Origin: CAYJBH01 sp964370825
GTDB lineage: Bacteria; Bacillota; Clostridia; Oscillospirales; Ruminococcaceae
DNA length: 64,000 bases
Assembly (NCBI GenBank): GCA_964370825.1
Contig: CAYJKY010000011.1
Location: forward strand, 15,143-79,142
Direction of reading: 5' to 3'
Below, in pieces: positions 51,353 through 59,965 of this stretch. Every line of letters begins with the position of its first letter. Position 1 is the stretch's first letter. The translations under genes were made by a program, and so were the position numbers. The notes below the pieces were generated by a model that was not told where the DNA came from, did not search any database, and was given only the letters and a program-made list of their open reading frames with translations.

Positions 51353-53936
51353 GCAAAAGGTTACAGATGTTGCAAAGGATTTCGGAATGTCCGTCAAGGT
51401 GATTTCGACGCTTTGCGGCGGACAAACGCCAAAAAAGCCGGGTGCTGAGCTTAACGAGGCGGAGCTTAATTCCCTGTATGATAAATTAACCACCGAATAT
51501 TCGGTAGAAAGCCTTGATGATTATTTTTCTGAGGTTAAGGCTGCTAATGCAAACCGTATAGAGTCGGAACATGCCGCCGATGTTCGTGCCGGCCGTGTTA
51601 AATCCATGCCTAAACCCCAACCTAAAGCTGCCGAGCCGGTTGAGGAAAAGCCTGTTGAGGTAAAGAAGCCGATTGAGGCGAAAAATGAAAATGCTGCCCC
51701 ACCTAAAGTCGAAAAGACAGAGGTCGGAAAGCCGGCGGTTGAGGAAAAGGCTATTCCTGCCGAAACAGCGGTTAAAAAGGCTGACGCTCCGAGCAATGCT
51801 GAGGTTGTTGCAACATCGCAGGATGTCGGTAATCTAAAGCACAAACAAAAAAAGAGCCATCAACCTAAGCCAAAGATGGAGAAGTTGGTGCCGACAGGTC
51901 GTGAGCCGATAATAGAGGTTATCGGCAAAAGTGCCGCCACCGTAACGATAGATACCCGTACCGTCGATGTTAACCTTGACAAGTTTACCGACAGGTACGA
52001 CGATATGGCGGGCAAAAACAATGTTAACGGTAAGGGCGGTAAACGTCACCGTGACAATGTTCAGCAAACCAAGCAAAAATTTACTAAAAATCGTCCGCAA
52101 AATCGTCCGGGTCAGGGCAGTAAAAAGCGTGAGACCGAGGCGGAGAGACTTCAACGTCTACAGCTGGAAAAGGCACGTCGTGCTCAGCTTAAGATATCCA
52201 TTCCGGACGAAATTGTTGTATCAGAGCTTGCAAGTCGCCTAAAGGTTACCGCAAGTGAGGTTATAAAAAGACTTATGGGCTTTGGCGTTATGGCGTCGTT
52301 GTCCGATGTTGTAGATTTTGACACCGCCTCCATCGTGGCGGAAGAGCTCGGTGCAAAGGTGAGCCATGAGGTTACCCTTACCATCGAGGACAGACTGTTT
52401 ACCGAGGAGGACGATTCCACGCTCGACACCGAGCCAAGATGCCCGATTGTTGTTGTTATGGGTCACGTCGACCATGGTAAAACCAGTATACTCGATGCAA
52501 TCCGTAAAACGGCAGTTACCGAGGGTGAGGCAGGCGGAATTACCCAGCATATCGGTGCTTATCAGGTTGACCATGCAGGCCAACCGATAACCTTCCTTGA
52601 TACCCCGGGACATGAAGCCTTCACAAGCATGAGGGCAAGGGGTGCCAGCGTTACCGACATTGCAATCCTTGTGGTTGCGGCGGACGATGGAATTATGCCC
52701 CAGACTGTCGAGGCAATTAACCATGCAAAGGCGGCAGGAGTTTCAATTATCGTTGCAGTTAACAAGATAGACAAGCCGGATGCAAACCCGGCAAGGGTTC
52801 GCCAGGAACTCACCGAGCACGAGATAGTGCCGGAAGAGTGGGGCGGCGATGTTATCTGCTGTGATGTTTCGGCAAAGACAGGGCAGGGACTTGATAACCT
52901 GCTTGATACCGTAAACCTGATATCCGAGATGAAGGAGCTTAAGGCAAACCCGGCACGACGTGCCAAGGGTACCGTCATCGAGGCAAAGCTGGATAAAGGT
53001 CAAGGACCGGTTGCAACCATACTTGTACAGAACGGAACCCTTAACAAGGGCGACATTATAATTGCAGGCACGACGGTTGGTCGTGTACGTGTTATGAGCG
53101 ATGCCGAAGGAAACCGCCTTGAGACGGCAGGACCCTCCACGCCGGTAGAGATCACCGGACTTACCGAGGTTCCGGCGGCAGGCGATGTGTTTGAGGCCGT
53201 TGAAGATGAGCGCTTGGCACGTGAACTTGCAGAGCAGCGCAGTCATAATCAGCGTCAGGAGCAGTGGCAGAGCATCCAAAAGGTCACACTTGACAATCTA
53301 TTCAGCCATATAGCAAGCGGAGAGGTTAAAGAACTTTCCATTATAGTAAAAGCAGATGTTCAGGGTAGTGCTGAGGCTATTAAACAGAGCCTTGAAAAGC
53401 TCTCGGACGATGAAGTGAGGGTTCGTGTAATCCACACCGGTGTAGGTGCGGTAAGCAAGAGCGATGTAATGTTGGCAAACGCCTCCGGCGGTATTATCAT
53501 TGCATTTAATGTAAGACCCGACCCGGTTGCAAAGTTTGAGGCGGAGCAGGATGACATAGAAATACGTACCTACCGTGTCATCTATGATGCAATAGACGAT
53601 GTTAAGTCCGCAATGAAAGGCTTGTTGGATCCGAAATTCCGTGAGCAGATTCTCGGTCGTATCGAGGTTCGCCAGGTATACCGCATATCCTCTGCAGGAA
53701 CCATTGCAGGGTGTTATGTTCTGGATGGTAAGGTTCTGCGAAGTGCAAAGATAAGATTGGTACGTGACGGAATTGTTATCTGTGAGGATGAGATAGACAG
53801 CCTGCGTAGATTTAAAGAGGATGTTCGTGAGGTTGCCACCGGATATGAGTGTGGTATCGGACTACAGAGATTTAGCGACATAAAGGAAGGAGATATCTTC
53901 GAGGCGTTTGTTCTGGAGGAGTATCGAGATGAATAA
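51342..53936 (+). CDS. infB: Translation initiation factor IF-2
   Basis: The 864-residue GTPase brings fMet-tRNA to the 30S subunit. The first 300 residues are low-complexity, rich in Lys, Glu, Pro and Ala, as in many IF-2 proteins. The G domain has GHVDHGKTS (about residues 373-381), DTPGHEAFTSMRARG and NKIDKPDAN. Domains II, III and C2 follow, with VKADVQGSAEAI and YRISSAGTIAGCYV. The start is ATG within the end of ylxQ. No feature is missing. Confidence 0.98.
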   Translation: MIIKQKVTDVAKDFGMSVKVISTLCGGQTPKKPGAELNEAELNSLYDKLTTEYSVESLDDYFSEVKAANANRIESEHAADVRAGRVKSMPKPQPKAAEPVEEKPVEVKKPIEAKNENAAPPKVEKTEVGKPAVEEKAIPAETAVKKADAPSNAEVVATSQDVGNLKHKQKKSHQPKPKMEKLVPTGREPIIEVIGKSAATVTIDTRTVDVNLDKFTDRYDDMAGKNNVNGKGGKRHRDNVQQTKQKFTKNRPQNRPGQGSKKRETEAERLQRLQLEKARRAQLKISIPDEIVVSELASRLKVTASEVIKRLMGFGVMASLSDVVDFDTASIVAEELGAKVSHEVTLTIEDRLFTEEDDSTLDTEPRCPIVVVMGHVDHGKTSILDAIRKTAVTEGEAGGITQHIGAYQVDHAGQPITFLDTPGHEAFTSMRARGASVTDIAILVVAADDGIMPQTVEAINHAKAAGVSIIVAVNKIDKPDANPARVRQELTEHEIVPEEWGGDVICCDVSAKTGQGLDNLLDTVNLISEMKELKANPARRAKGTVIEAKLDKGQGPVATILVQNGTLNKGDIIIAGTTVGRVRVMSDAEGNRLETAGPSTPVEITGLTEVPAAGDVFEAVEDERLARELAEQRSHNQRQEQWQSIQKVTLDNLFSHIASGEVKELSIIVKADVQGSAEAIKQSLEKLSDDEVRVRVIHTGVGAVSKSDVMLANASGGIIIAFNVRPDPVAKFEAEQDDIEIRTYRVIYDAIDDVKSAMKGLLDPKFREQILGRIEVRQVYRISSAGTIAGCYVLDGKVLRSAKIRLVRDGIVICEDEIDSLRRFKEDVREVATGYECGIGLQRFSDIKEGDIFEAFVLEEYRDE

Positions 53937-54282
53937 AATTAAGCATGGGCGTCTTAACGTTGATGTGCATAGACTACTTGGTGAGCTGTGCCGTCAACTT
54001 AAGGATCCACGTTTGCAAAATGGTTTAATAACCCTCACAAGGGTCGAGGTTACAGAGGATCTTGCATATGCAAAGGTATATGTAAGTGTGCTCGGATGTG
54101 ATGTTAAGGAGGCGTTTAAGGCTTTAAACGGAGCCGCCGGCTTTCTTCGTAGCGAGCTTTCTGCACGAATGAAGATACGGAAATCCCCACAGCTTAGATT
54201 TATTGAGGACGACGGTGCGGCATACGCCGAGAGAATAAACACCATTCTGGAGGATATTAACAGCCTAAAGGAGGACAATTGA
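53929..54282 (+). CDS. rbfA: Ribosome-binding factor A
   Basis: The 117-residue KH-like protein helps mature the 5' end of 16S rRNA. It has the typical HGRLNVDVHRLLGELCRQLKDPRL start, TRVEVTEDLAYAKVYVSVLG and the C-terminal MKIRKSPQLRFIEDDG. I use ATG 53929, which lies within the infB stop region, nine bases after GGAGGA. An upstream in-frame ATG at 53908 would add seven unrelated residues. It ends in a TTGA overlap with nrnA. Confidence 0.95.
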   Translation: MNKIKHGRLNVDVHRLLGELCRQLKDPRLQNGLITLTRVEVTEDLAYAKVYVSVLGCDVKEAFKALNGAAGFLRSELSARMKIRKSPQLRFIEDDGAAYAERINTILEDINSLKEDN

Positions 54283-55253
54283 GCGAGCGTATTGAACTAC
54301 AGGAAGTAGCAGAAAAGCTTTTAGAGCAGGATAACATACTTATTATCTGCCATAAAAATCCGGACGGAGACACACTCGGTTCCGGCTTTGCATTGATGCA
54401 TGCACTGACTTCACTCGGAAAAAATGCCGAGGTGTTATGCAACGATGTCATACATGAGCGCTATATTTACATGCAACCGAAACTATTTAGCGGCAGTTTT
54501 TCTCCGCAGTTTATCGTAACGGTTGATGTAGCAGGGCAGCAACTTTTAGGAGAGCTGGTGGCTCCGTATTCAAAGCGAATAGACCTCGCTATTGATCACC
54601 ATCCTTCCAACACCGGATTTGCCAACTATCTCTGGCTTAGAGATGATGCCGCGGCAACCTGTGAGATGATTTATGATCTGCTTGAACATATGGAAGTAAT
54701 GTTTTCTCAGGTTATGACAGACTGCCTTTATACCGGCATATCCACCGACACCGGCTGCTTTAAGTTTGAAAATACAAGCCCAAACACTCATCGTGTCGCT
54801 GCAAAGCTGATGGAGTACGGTGCCGACTATAAAATATTAAACAATCTCCTGTTTGAGAGTAAAAGTCGTCGTCGTATCGAGATAGAAAAGCAGGCGCTTG
54901 CCTCGTTACGTTATCATTTTTACGAGAGGGTCGCCTCTATAATAATTACGAAGGAGCAGATTGAGCGCTTGGAGGTTGATGAGACCGACCTTGAGGGCAT
55001 AACCGCAATACCCCGAATGATTGAGGGAGTTGCTGTCGGAATTACGTTGCGTCAGCTTAAAGAAGGCGCATATAAGGTATCGGTTCGTACCACACCGGAG
55101 GCAGATGCAAGCAGAATTTGCGCAAGACTTGGCGGTGGCGGTCATAAACGTGCCGCAGGTTGTGAGATAATCGGAAGCAACGAAAATGTTATGGATGCCG
55201 TGCTAAAAGAGGTAAGCCGAGAGCTCGGATATACCGAATACGCCGGGAGCTGA
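54279..55253 (+). CDS. nrnA: DHH-family nanoRNase/pAp phosphatase NrnA
   Basis: The 324-residue protein has both DHH-DHHA1 domains. The N-terminal metal-site motifs are CHKNPDGDTLGSGFAL, VTVDVAGQQ, AIDHHPSNTGF and STDTGCFKF. The C-terminal substrate-binding motif is RLGGGGHKRAAGCEI. NrnA degrades short RNA oligomers and dephosphorylates pAp. The start is TTG within the rbfA stop (TTGA). It lies between rbfA and truB, its standard position in Firmicutes. Confidence 0.95.
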   Translation: MSERIELQEVAEKLLEQDNILIICHKNPDGDTLGSGFALMHALTSLGKNAEVLCNDVIHERYIYMQPKLFSGSFSPQFIVTVDVAGQQLLGELVAPYSKRIDLAIDHHPSNTGFANYLWLRDDAAATCEMIYDLLEHMEVMFSQVMTDCLYTGISTDTGCFKFENTSPNTHRVAAKLMEYGADYKILNNLLFESKSRRRIEIEKQALASLRYHFYERVASIIITKEQIERLEVDETDLEGITAIPRMIEGVAVGITLRQLKEGAYKVSVRTTPEADASRICARLGGGGHKRAAGCEIIGSNENVMDAVLKEVSRELGYTEYAGS

Positions 55254-55258
55254 CAAAC

Positions 55259-56116
55259 TTGGTTGACGGTGTTCTTATAGTAGATAAGCCAAAGGGGTGG
55301 ACCTCCTTTGATGTAGTTGCAAGGTTGAGACGGCTGTATAACACAAAAAAGGTGGGACACAGCGGTACACTCGACCCAATGGCAACAGGGGTATTGCCGA
55401 TTTTTTTCGGACATGCTACCAAGTTTATCGGCCACCTGCCGTCAAAGGATAAAGGTTATGTTGCCGAGGTTACCTTTGGAATTATGACCGATACCGGCGA
55501 TATTACAGGCGAGATAACGAAACGATGTGATGCTGTTCCGAGTGAGGAGCAGTTGTTAGAAGCGATGAAAGGTTTTATCGGAGAAATTACCCAGATACCT
55601 CCGATGTACTCGGCGATAAAGATAAACGGAACACCGCTTTACAAGCTGGCAAGAAGCGGCAGGCAGGCGGAGGTTAAGCCGAGAAGAATAACCGTACACT
55701 CACTAAAGCTACTTGATTTTAGAGAAAATGTTGCCAGCATAGAGGTTATGTGTAGCGAGGGAAGCTACGTAAGAACCCTTGCAGAGGATATCGCCAAATC
55801 CTGCGACAGCCTTGCGACATTGTCAGAACTGCGTAGGATTAAAAGCGGAAGTTGTGAACTTGCTGATGCTGTTGAAATGGAGTATCTGTTGTCCCAACCA
55901 CAACCGCAACAGATGTTAACCCCGATAGGGAATCTTTTTAATACACTTCCAAAGCTTACCCTACCCCCATATAGAATTACAAGGCTTAAGAACGGGCTTA
56001 CCCAAAATGTTGATGGAATATTTGGTATGGCGGCACTGTATGACAATGAAGATTTTATAGGCATTATCGAGGGCAACGGCGAGATAATAAAGGCGGTGAG
56101 GATGTGTCAATACTAA
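55259..56116 (+). CDS. truB: tRNA pseudouridine(55) synthase TruB
   Basis: The 285-residue enzyme makes pseudouridine 55 in the T-loop of tRNA. It begins VDGVLIVDKPKGWTSFDVV and has the catalytic Asp in HSGTLDPMATGVLPIFFG. Other motifs are PPMYSAIKINGTPLYKLARSG and SEGSYVRTLAEDI. The start is TTG 55259, five bases after the nrnA stop. It is followed by dprA rather than the common ribF. Confidence 0.96.
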   Translation: MVDGVLIVDKPKGWTSFDVVARLRRLYNTKKVGHSGTLDPMATGVLPIFFGHATKFIGHLPSKDKGYVAEVTFGIMTDTGDITGEITKRCDAVPSEEQLLEAMKGFIGEITQIPPMYSAIKINGTPLYKLARSGRQAEVKPRRITVHSLKLLDFRENVASIEVMCSEGSYVRTLAEDIAKSCDSLATLSELRRIKSGSCELADAVEMEYLLSQPQPQQMLTPIGNLFNTLPKLTLPPYRITRLKNGLTQNVDGIFGMAALYDNEDFIGIIEGNGEIIKAVRMCQY

Positions 56117-57192
56117 ACCATGTCTGGTTAGCACAGCTACTCGGCGGAATAACATCTAAAGCAGAGGCTCTTATCGGCAATTTCGGTGTCGAGGAGCTTT
56201 ATTCTGTGCGTAATTCTGCCGAGTTTCGTAGTAAGCTCACGACGGCACAACAAAAAAAACTTGTGGAATGTGACCTAACGCAGCCGAAAGAGATTTTACG
56301 GCAGTGCGAAAATAAAGGAATAGATATTTTAACAATTTCCGACTCAAACTACCCAAAACAGCTCCTCGAATTAAAAAATCCACCGTTGGTACTCTATTTT
56401 AAAGGGGATATAGGTCTGCTGAACAATGGCTACCGTGTTGCGGTTGTCGGAACAAGAACACCGTCAAAATACGGCAGTGACGTTACCGAAATGCTTACAA
56501 AATCGCTATGTGAACACAACATCACCATAGTATCTGGACTTGCCGAAGGCTTAGACGGCATTGCAAATGCAATTGCAGTGGAGGAGGGGACAGCTACCAT
56601 TGCAGTGCTCGGCAACTCGGTGGACGTATATTACCCATTAATAAATCGAGAATTGCAGCTGAGGATAGAGCGGTGCGGATTAGTTATATCCGAAACGGCA
56701 CCGAGTGTCAGCGGTTATGCAAACTCCTTTCTTCTTCGTAATCGAATTATTGCGGCGATATCGGACGCCGTCTTGGTGACCGAGGCAAGAACAAGAAGCG
56801 GAGCATTAGACACGGCAAAAAAAGCAGATAAACTCGGACGTAAGCTCTTTGCGGTTCCCGGCAGTATCCTTTCACCTCTCTGTAAAGGCACAAACACCCT
56901 AATCCGTCAGGGAGCAGGGGCGGTAGTGGACGCCGGAAGCCTACTGCGAGATTGCGGGTTCACCTCGGAAAAAAAGCCTAAGCAAAAAAATGATATCCCG
57001 GAGGATGATCTCTCCGAACTCGCCATGAAAATACTAAAGGAAATTTCGCCCGATGGGATTGTTACCGAACTGTTGCATGAAAGGCTGAATGAGCCCACCT
57101 CCACGGTATTGGTTGCATTAACCGAACTGGAGCTGTTTGGCATAATAGAGCGAAGTGTCGGTGGTAGAATACACAAAATATATAATCGATAG
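56104..57192 (+). CDS. dprA: DNA processing protein DprA
   Basis: The 362-residue protein has an N-terminal helix-hairpin-like region and the DprA Rossmann domain with VAVVGTRTPSKYG, ITIVSGLAEGLDGIANAIAV and AVLGNSVDVYYP. A C-terminal winged helix (LLHERLNEPTSTVLVALTELELFG) follows. It loads RecA on single-stranded DNA during natural transformation and is also kept in species that are not known to be competent. In GLAEGLDGIANAIA the usual His (AHxxAL) is replaced by Asn. The start is GTG and overlaps truB by 13 bases. Confidence 0.93.
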   Translation: MSILNHVWLAQLLGGITSKAEALIGNFGVEELYSVRNSAEFRSKLTTAQQKKLVECDLTQPKEILRQCENKGIDILTISDSNYPKQLLELKNPPLVLYFKGDIGLLNNGYRVAVVGTRTPSKYGSDVTEMLTKSLCEHNITIVSGLAEGLDGIANAIAVEEGTATIAVLGNSVDVYYPLINRELQLRIERCGLVISETAPSVSGYANSFLLRNRIIAAISDAVLVTEARTRSGALDTAKKADKLGRKLFAVPGSILSPLCKGTNTLIRQGAGAVVDAGSLLRDCGFTSEKKPKQKNDIPEDDLSELAMKILKEISPDGIVTELLHERLNEPTSTVLVALTELELFGIIERSVGGRIHKIYNR

Positions 57193-57200
57193 GAATGCGA

Positions 57201-57896
57201 ATGATAGATGCTAAAAGACTACAGGATAAAGCCGAACAGGCACTCACTTTAAACACAAATAGTATAGAAAAGCTTAATTATTACGCAGAGTTGTTGGTTG
57301 AATATAATAAAAAGGTTAACCTTACCGCAATAGTGGAGCCCCGTGAGATTGAGGATAAGCATTTCATGGACTGTCTACATCTTGCGGCACAGCCATTTGT
57401 GTTAGGTAAGGTGTGCGATGTTGGTAGTGGAGCGGGTTTTCCCGGCATTGTACTTGCAATTGTAAAGCCGGAGATACGGCTAACCCTGTTAGAGCCGACC
57501 TTAAAGAGGTGCAAGTTTTTAGAATTGATATGTCGGGAGCTCGACATAGATGCAAATATAGTAAACAGACGTGCCGAGGAGGTCGGCAGAGGTGATATGC
57601 GTGAAGTGTTTGACCTTGTCACCGCGAGGGCGGTGGCTTCACTGCCTATATTGCTCGAATACTGTTTGCCGTTGAGTTGTGTCGGTGGAGGTTTTGTCGC
57701 AATGAAAGGCGAAGCCGAAAATTTAACAGATGGAAAAAAAGCTGCAAGGTTGCTCGGTGCCGACAAGGGTTCCGACATACATTACACCTTGCCCGAAGGG
57801 GAGTTTAGGCGACTTATTCACTACAAAAAAATATCCCCGACCTCGAAAGCTTATCCGAGGAACGGGGGAGTTATTTCAAAAAGACCATTATTGTGA
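57201..57896 (+). CDS. rsmG: 16S rRNA (guanine527-N7)-methyltransferase RsmG
   Basis: The 231-residue methyltransferase has the SAM-binding motif KVCDVGSGAGFPGIVLAIVKP and the following LTLLEPTLKRCKFLE. The N-terminal element YNKKVNLTAIVEPREIEDKHF is typical of RsmG. ATG 57201 is preferred because AGGA at 57191-57194 lies six bases upstream; ATG 57195 directly follows the same AGGA. Its 3' end overlaps the convergent glycosyltransferase-like gene by nine bases. Confidence 0.94.
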   Translation: MIDAKRLQDKAEQALTLNTNSIEKLNYYAELLVEYNKKVNLTAIVEPREIEDKHFMDCLHLAAQPFVLGKVCDVGSGAGFPGIVLAIVKPEIRLTLLEPTLKRCKFLELICRELDIDANIVNRRAEEVGRGDMREVFDLVTARAVASLPILLEYCLPLSCVGGGFVAMKGEAENLTDGKKAARLLGADKGSDIHYTLPEGEFRRLIHYKKISPTSKAYPRNGGVISKRPLL

Positions 57897-58517
57897 ACTA
57901 CTTTTATCGCCGAAAATCTTTTTTGTCAACTTGACAGGAAGACTTGCCGCCTTATAGATACCGCTGTTAACAATTTTTTCATACTCACGCTTGTACCCGA
58001 TTAACGGGTGGTGCTCTGCCTGATTTTCATTGCCATAATTTTCCCGAAAGCTGTAGGGAATGTTGCTGAAAACGGTCACTAATTTCTCAGAAAGTGGAAC
58101 GCACACAGCCCCTCGTAAAGCTTTAATCCAAAAATACGGATTATCCTTTACTATCCTTTCATCACCTATATTGTGTTTAAGTGTTTCTACCTTAAACATT
58201 GCTGACGACAGGCATATGTTAGCTACTGCTATCGTTGCCGGCGGAATAATGCCGGAATAACCGTCCGCAATAAAATCCTCTCCCTCGACCACCTCGGCAT
58301 CACAAAAGCAGACGTCAGCACCGCTTTCTTTAATCTTCGCAAGCTGTTTTTCTATTCTGTCTTCCCTTTCGATATCCTTTGAGTCTACAAATATTATGTA
58401 CTCGCCGACTGCCTCCTGCAGACCCTCGTTATAGTCACAGCGAAGAAGTTGAACGTTGCCTCTATCATTTTCGACAACTCCTAACGACACTATGGTTAAA
58501 TCAATACCTATAAACAT
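57888..58517 (-). CDS. Glycosyltransferase-2-like protein, probably non-catalytic
   Basis: The 209-residue protein has the middle of a GT2 fold: NEGLQEAVGEYIIFVDSKDIEREDRIEKQL, followed by ADVCFCDAEVV. In active GT2 enzymes this region reads DxDD or DSDD and binds the sugar nucleotide metal; here it is DSKD. The typical N-terminal strand (VSVIIPVYN) is replaced by FIGIDLTIVSLGVVENDRGN. The catalytic acid region is also not recognisable. It could be a degenerate relative with a binding role. It converges on rsmG with a nine-base overlap and is transcribed divergently from metK. Confidence 0.6.
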   Translation of the reverse strand: MFIGIDLTIVSLGVVENDRGNVQLLRCDYNEGLQEAVGEYIIFVDSKDIEREDRIEKQLAKIKESGADVCFCDAEVVEGEDFIADGYSGIIPPATIAVANICLSSAMFKVETLKHNIGDERIVKDNPYFWIKALRGAVCVPLSEKLVTVFSNIPYSFRENYGNENQAEHHPLIGYKREYEKIVNSGIYKAASLPVKLTKKIFGDKSSSQ

Positions 58518-58564
58518 GTATTTATACCTCTTGTCAGTTATAGTAGTTTAATTTGGTTGATTAT

Positions 58565-58592
58565 AGTATATCACGGATAAAAACATTGTCAA
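58565..58592 (-). promoter_or_regulatory. Promoter of the glycosyltransferase-like gene (minus strand)
   Basis: On the minus strand TTGACA (plus 58587-58592) and TATACT (plus 58565-58570) are 16 bases apart. Its -35 box is separated from the metK -35 box by only three bases, and the two form the perfect dyad TGTCAATGCTTGACA. Confidence 0.6.
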
Positions 58593-58595
58593 TGC

Positions 58596-58624
58596 TTGAC
58601 ATTTTAAAGGTGATATGATAGAAT
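58596..58624 (+). promoter_or_regulatory. Promoter of metK
   Basis: TTGACA at 58596-58601 and TAGAAT at 58619-58624 are 17 bases apart, with TG one base before the -10 box. The SAM-I riboswitch begins about 20 bases downstream, as expected. Confidence 0.8.
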
Positions 58625-58645
58625 AAAATTACAAGTAAATATTTA

Positions 58646-58743
58646 TTTATCAAGAGTGGCAGAGGGAACAGGCCCTGTGAAGCCCGACAACCTGCTTTGG
58701 CTATGCAAGGTGTTAAATCCTGCGGTGTATGCCGAGAGATAAA
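58646..58743 (+). ncRNA. SAM-I (S-box) riboswitch aptamer
   Basis: The sequence carries the conserved S-box core: AAGAGTGGC, AGAGGGA, GGCCC, TGAAGCCC, CAACC and GGTGTTAAATCC, with CCGAGAGAT at the 3' side. Terminal helix P1 is formed by TTTATC at 58646-58651 and GATAAA at 58738-58743. SAM binding should stabilise P1 and favour the terminator just downstream, shutting off metK when SAM is plentiful. Confidence 0.95.
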
Positions 58744-58749
58744 CTTTCT

Positions 58750-58781
58750 TACTGTTTGGCATACTCCAAGCAGTATTTTTT
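58750..58781 (+). terminator. Riboswitch-controlled intrinsic terminator before metK
   Basis: TACTGTTTGG at 58750-58759 pairs with CCAAGCAGTA at 58766-58775 (one G-T pair) around a six-base loop, followed by six Ts. Its place directly after the SAM-I aptamer makes it the expression platform of the switch. Confidence 0.9.
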
Positions 58782-58801
58782 ATTTGAGAAAGGACAAAGA
58801 A

Positions 58802-59947
58802 ATGAACAAGGATTTTTTTACTTCAGAAAGTGTAACTGAGGGACATCCCGATAAAATTTGTGATCAACTTTCAGATACCGTTTTGGATGCTATGCTTGCC
58901 GGCGACCCTAACAGCCGTGTTGCCTGTGAGTGTGCTGTTACCACCGGAATGGTGTTGGTAATGGGCGAGATATCCACCGAGACCTACGTCGACATACCTA
59001 AGCTGATTAGACAGACTATTCAGGACATCGGCTACGACCGCTCGGAGTACGGATTTGACAGTAACACCTGTGCCGTCATCACCTCAATAGATGAACAGTC
59101 CGGCGATATTGCGATGGGTGTTGATGTAGGCGGTGCCGGTGATCAGGGCATCATGTTTGGCTTCGCCTGCGACGAGACCCCGGAACTTATGCCGTTGCCG
59201 ATATCGCTTGCACATCAGCTCACCAAAAAACTCTCGGAGGTACGCCGTAACAATACGCTTCCCTACCTTCGTCCTGATGGTAAAAGCCAGGTTACTGTAG
59301 AATACGATGACGGTCGCCCGACAAGGGTAGAAGCTGTTGTTGTTTCCAGCCAGCATTCCGACGAGATATCGACCGAGACTTTGCGTGCCGACATAAGAAA
59401 GCATGTTATAGACACGGTACTTCCCGCGGACCTTGTGGATGCAGATACCAAATTTTTCATCAACCCTACCGGACGTTTTGTGGTGGGAGGACCGCAAGGT
59501 GACAGCGGACTTACCGGAAGAAAAATAATCGTTGACACCTACGGTGGATATTCCCGTCACGGTGGCGGAGCCTTCTCCGGCAAGGATCCGACCAAGGTGG
59601 ACAGAAGTGCAAGCTATGCTGCCCGTTATGTTGCAAAAAATGTTGTTGCCGCCGGACTAGCAAAAAAATGCGAGGTTCAGCTTGCCTATGCTATAGGTGT
59701 TGTACAGCCGGTGTCGGTGCTTGTGGAAACCTTTAACACCGAAACGGTGGATAAAAAGAAAATAGAAAAGGCGATTTCAGAGGTTTTTGACCTTTCGCCG
59801 GACGGAATTATTAGAGAACTCGACCTAAGAAAGCCTATCTACAGAAATCTTGCCTCCTTCGGGCATATGGGTAGGGAGGATTTAAACATTTCGTTTGAAA
59901 AAACAGACCGTGTCGAACAGCTTAAAAAGGCTGTGTCAAACGCATAA
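58802..59947 (+). CDS. metK: S-adenosylmethionine synthetase
   Basis: The 381-residue enzyme makes SAM from methionine and ATP. It has FFTSESVTEGHPDKICDQLSD at the N-terminus, VMGEISTETYVDIP, GAGDQGIMFGFACDETPE and the P-loop-like GGAFSGKDPTKVDRSAAY-type segment (here GGGAFSGKDPTKVDRSASY). I use ATG 58802 with AAAGGA eight bases upstream. The frame is open further upstream into the riboswitch but has no meaning there. Expression is controlled by the SAM-I riboswitch. Confidence 0.99.
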   Translation: MNKDFFTSESVTEGHPDKICDQLSDTVLDAMLAGDPNSRVACECAVTTGMVLVMGEISTETYVDIPKLIRQTIQDIGYDRSEYGFDSNTCAVITSIDEQSGDIAMGVDVGGAGDQGIMFGFACDETPELMPLPISLAHQLTKKLSEVRRNNTLPYLRPDGKSQVTVEYDDGRPTRVEAVVVSSQHSDEISTETLRADIRKHVIDTVLPADLVDADTKFFINPTGRFVVGGPQGDSGLTGRKIIVDTYGGYSRHGGGAFSGKDPTKVDRSASYAARYVAKNVVAAGLAKKCEVQLAYAIGVVQPVSVLVETFNTETVDKKKIEKAISEVFDLSPDGIIRELDLRKPIYRNLASFGHMGREDLNISFEKTDRVEQLKKAVSNA

Positions 59948-59965
59948 GGAGGATTATAACCGTCG

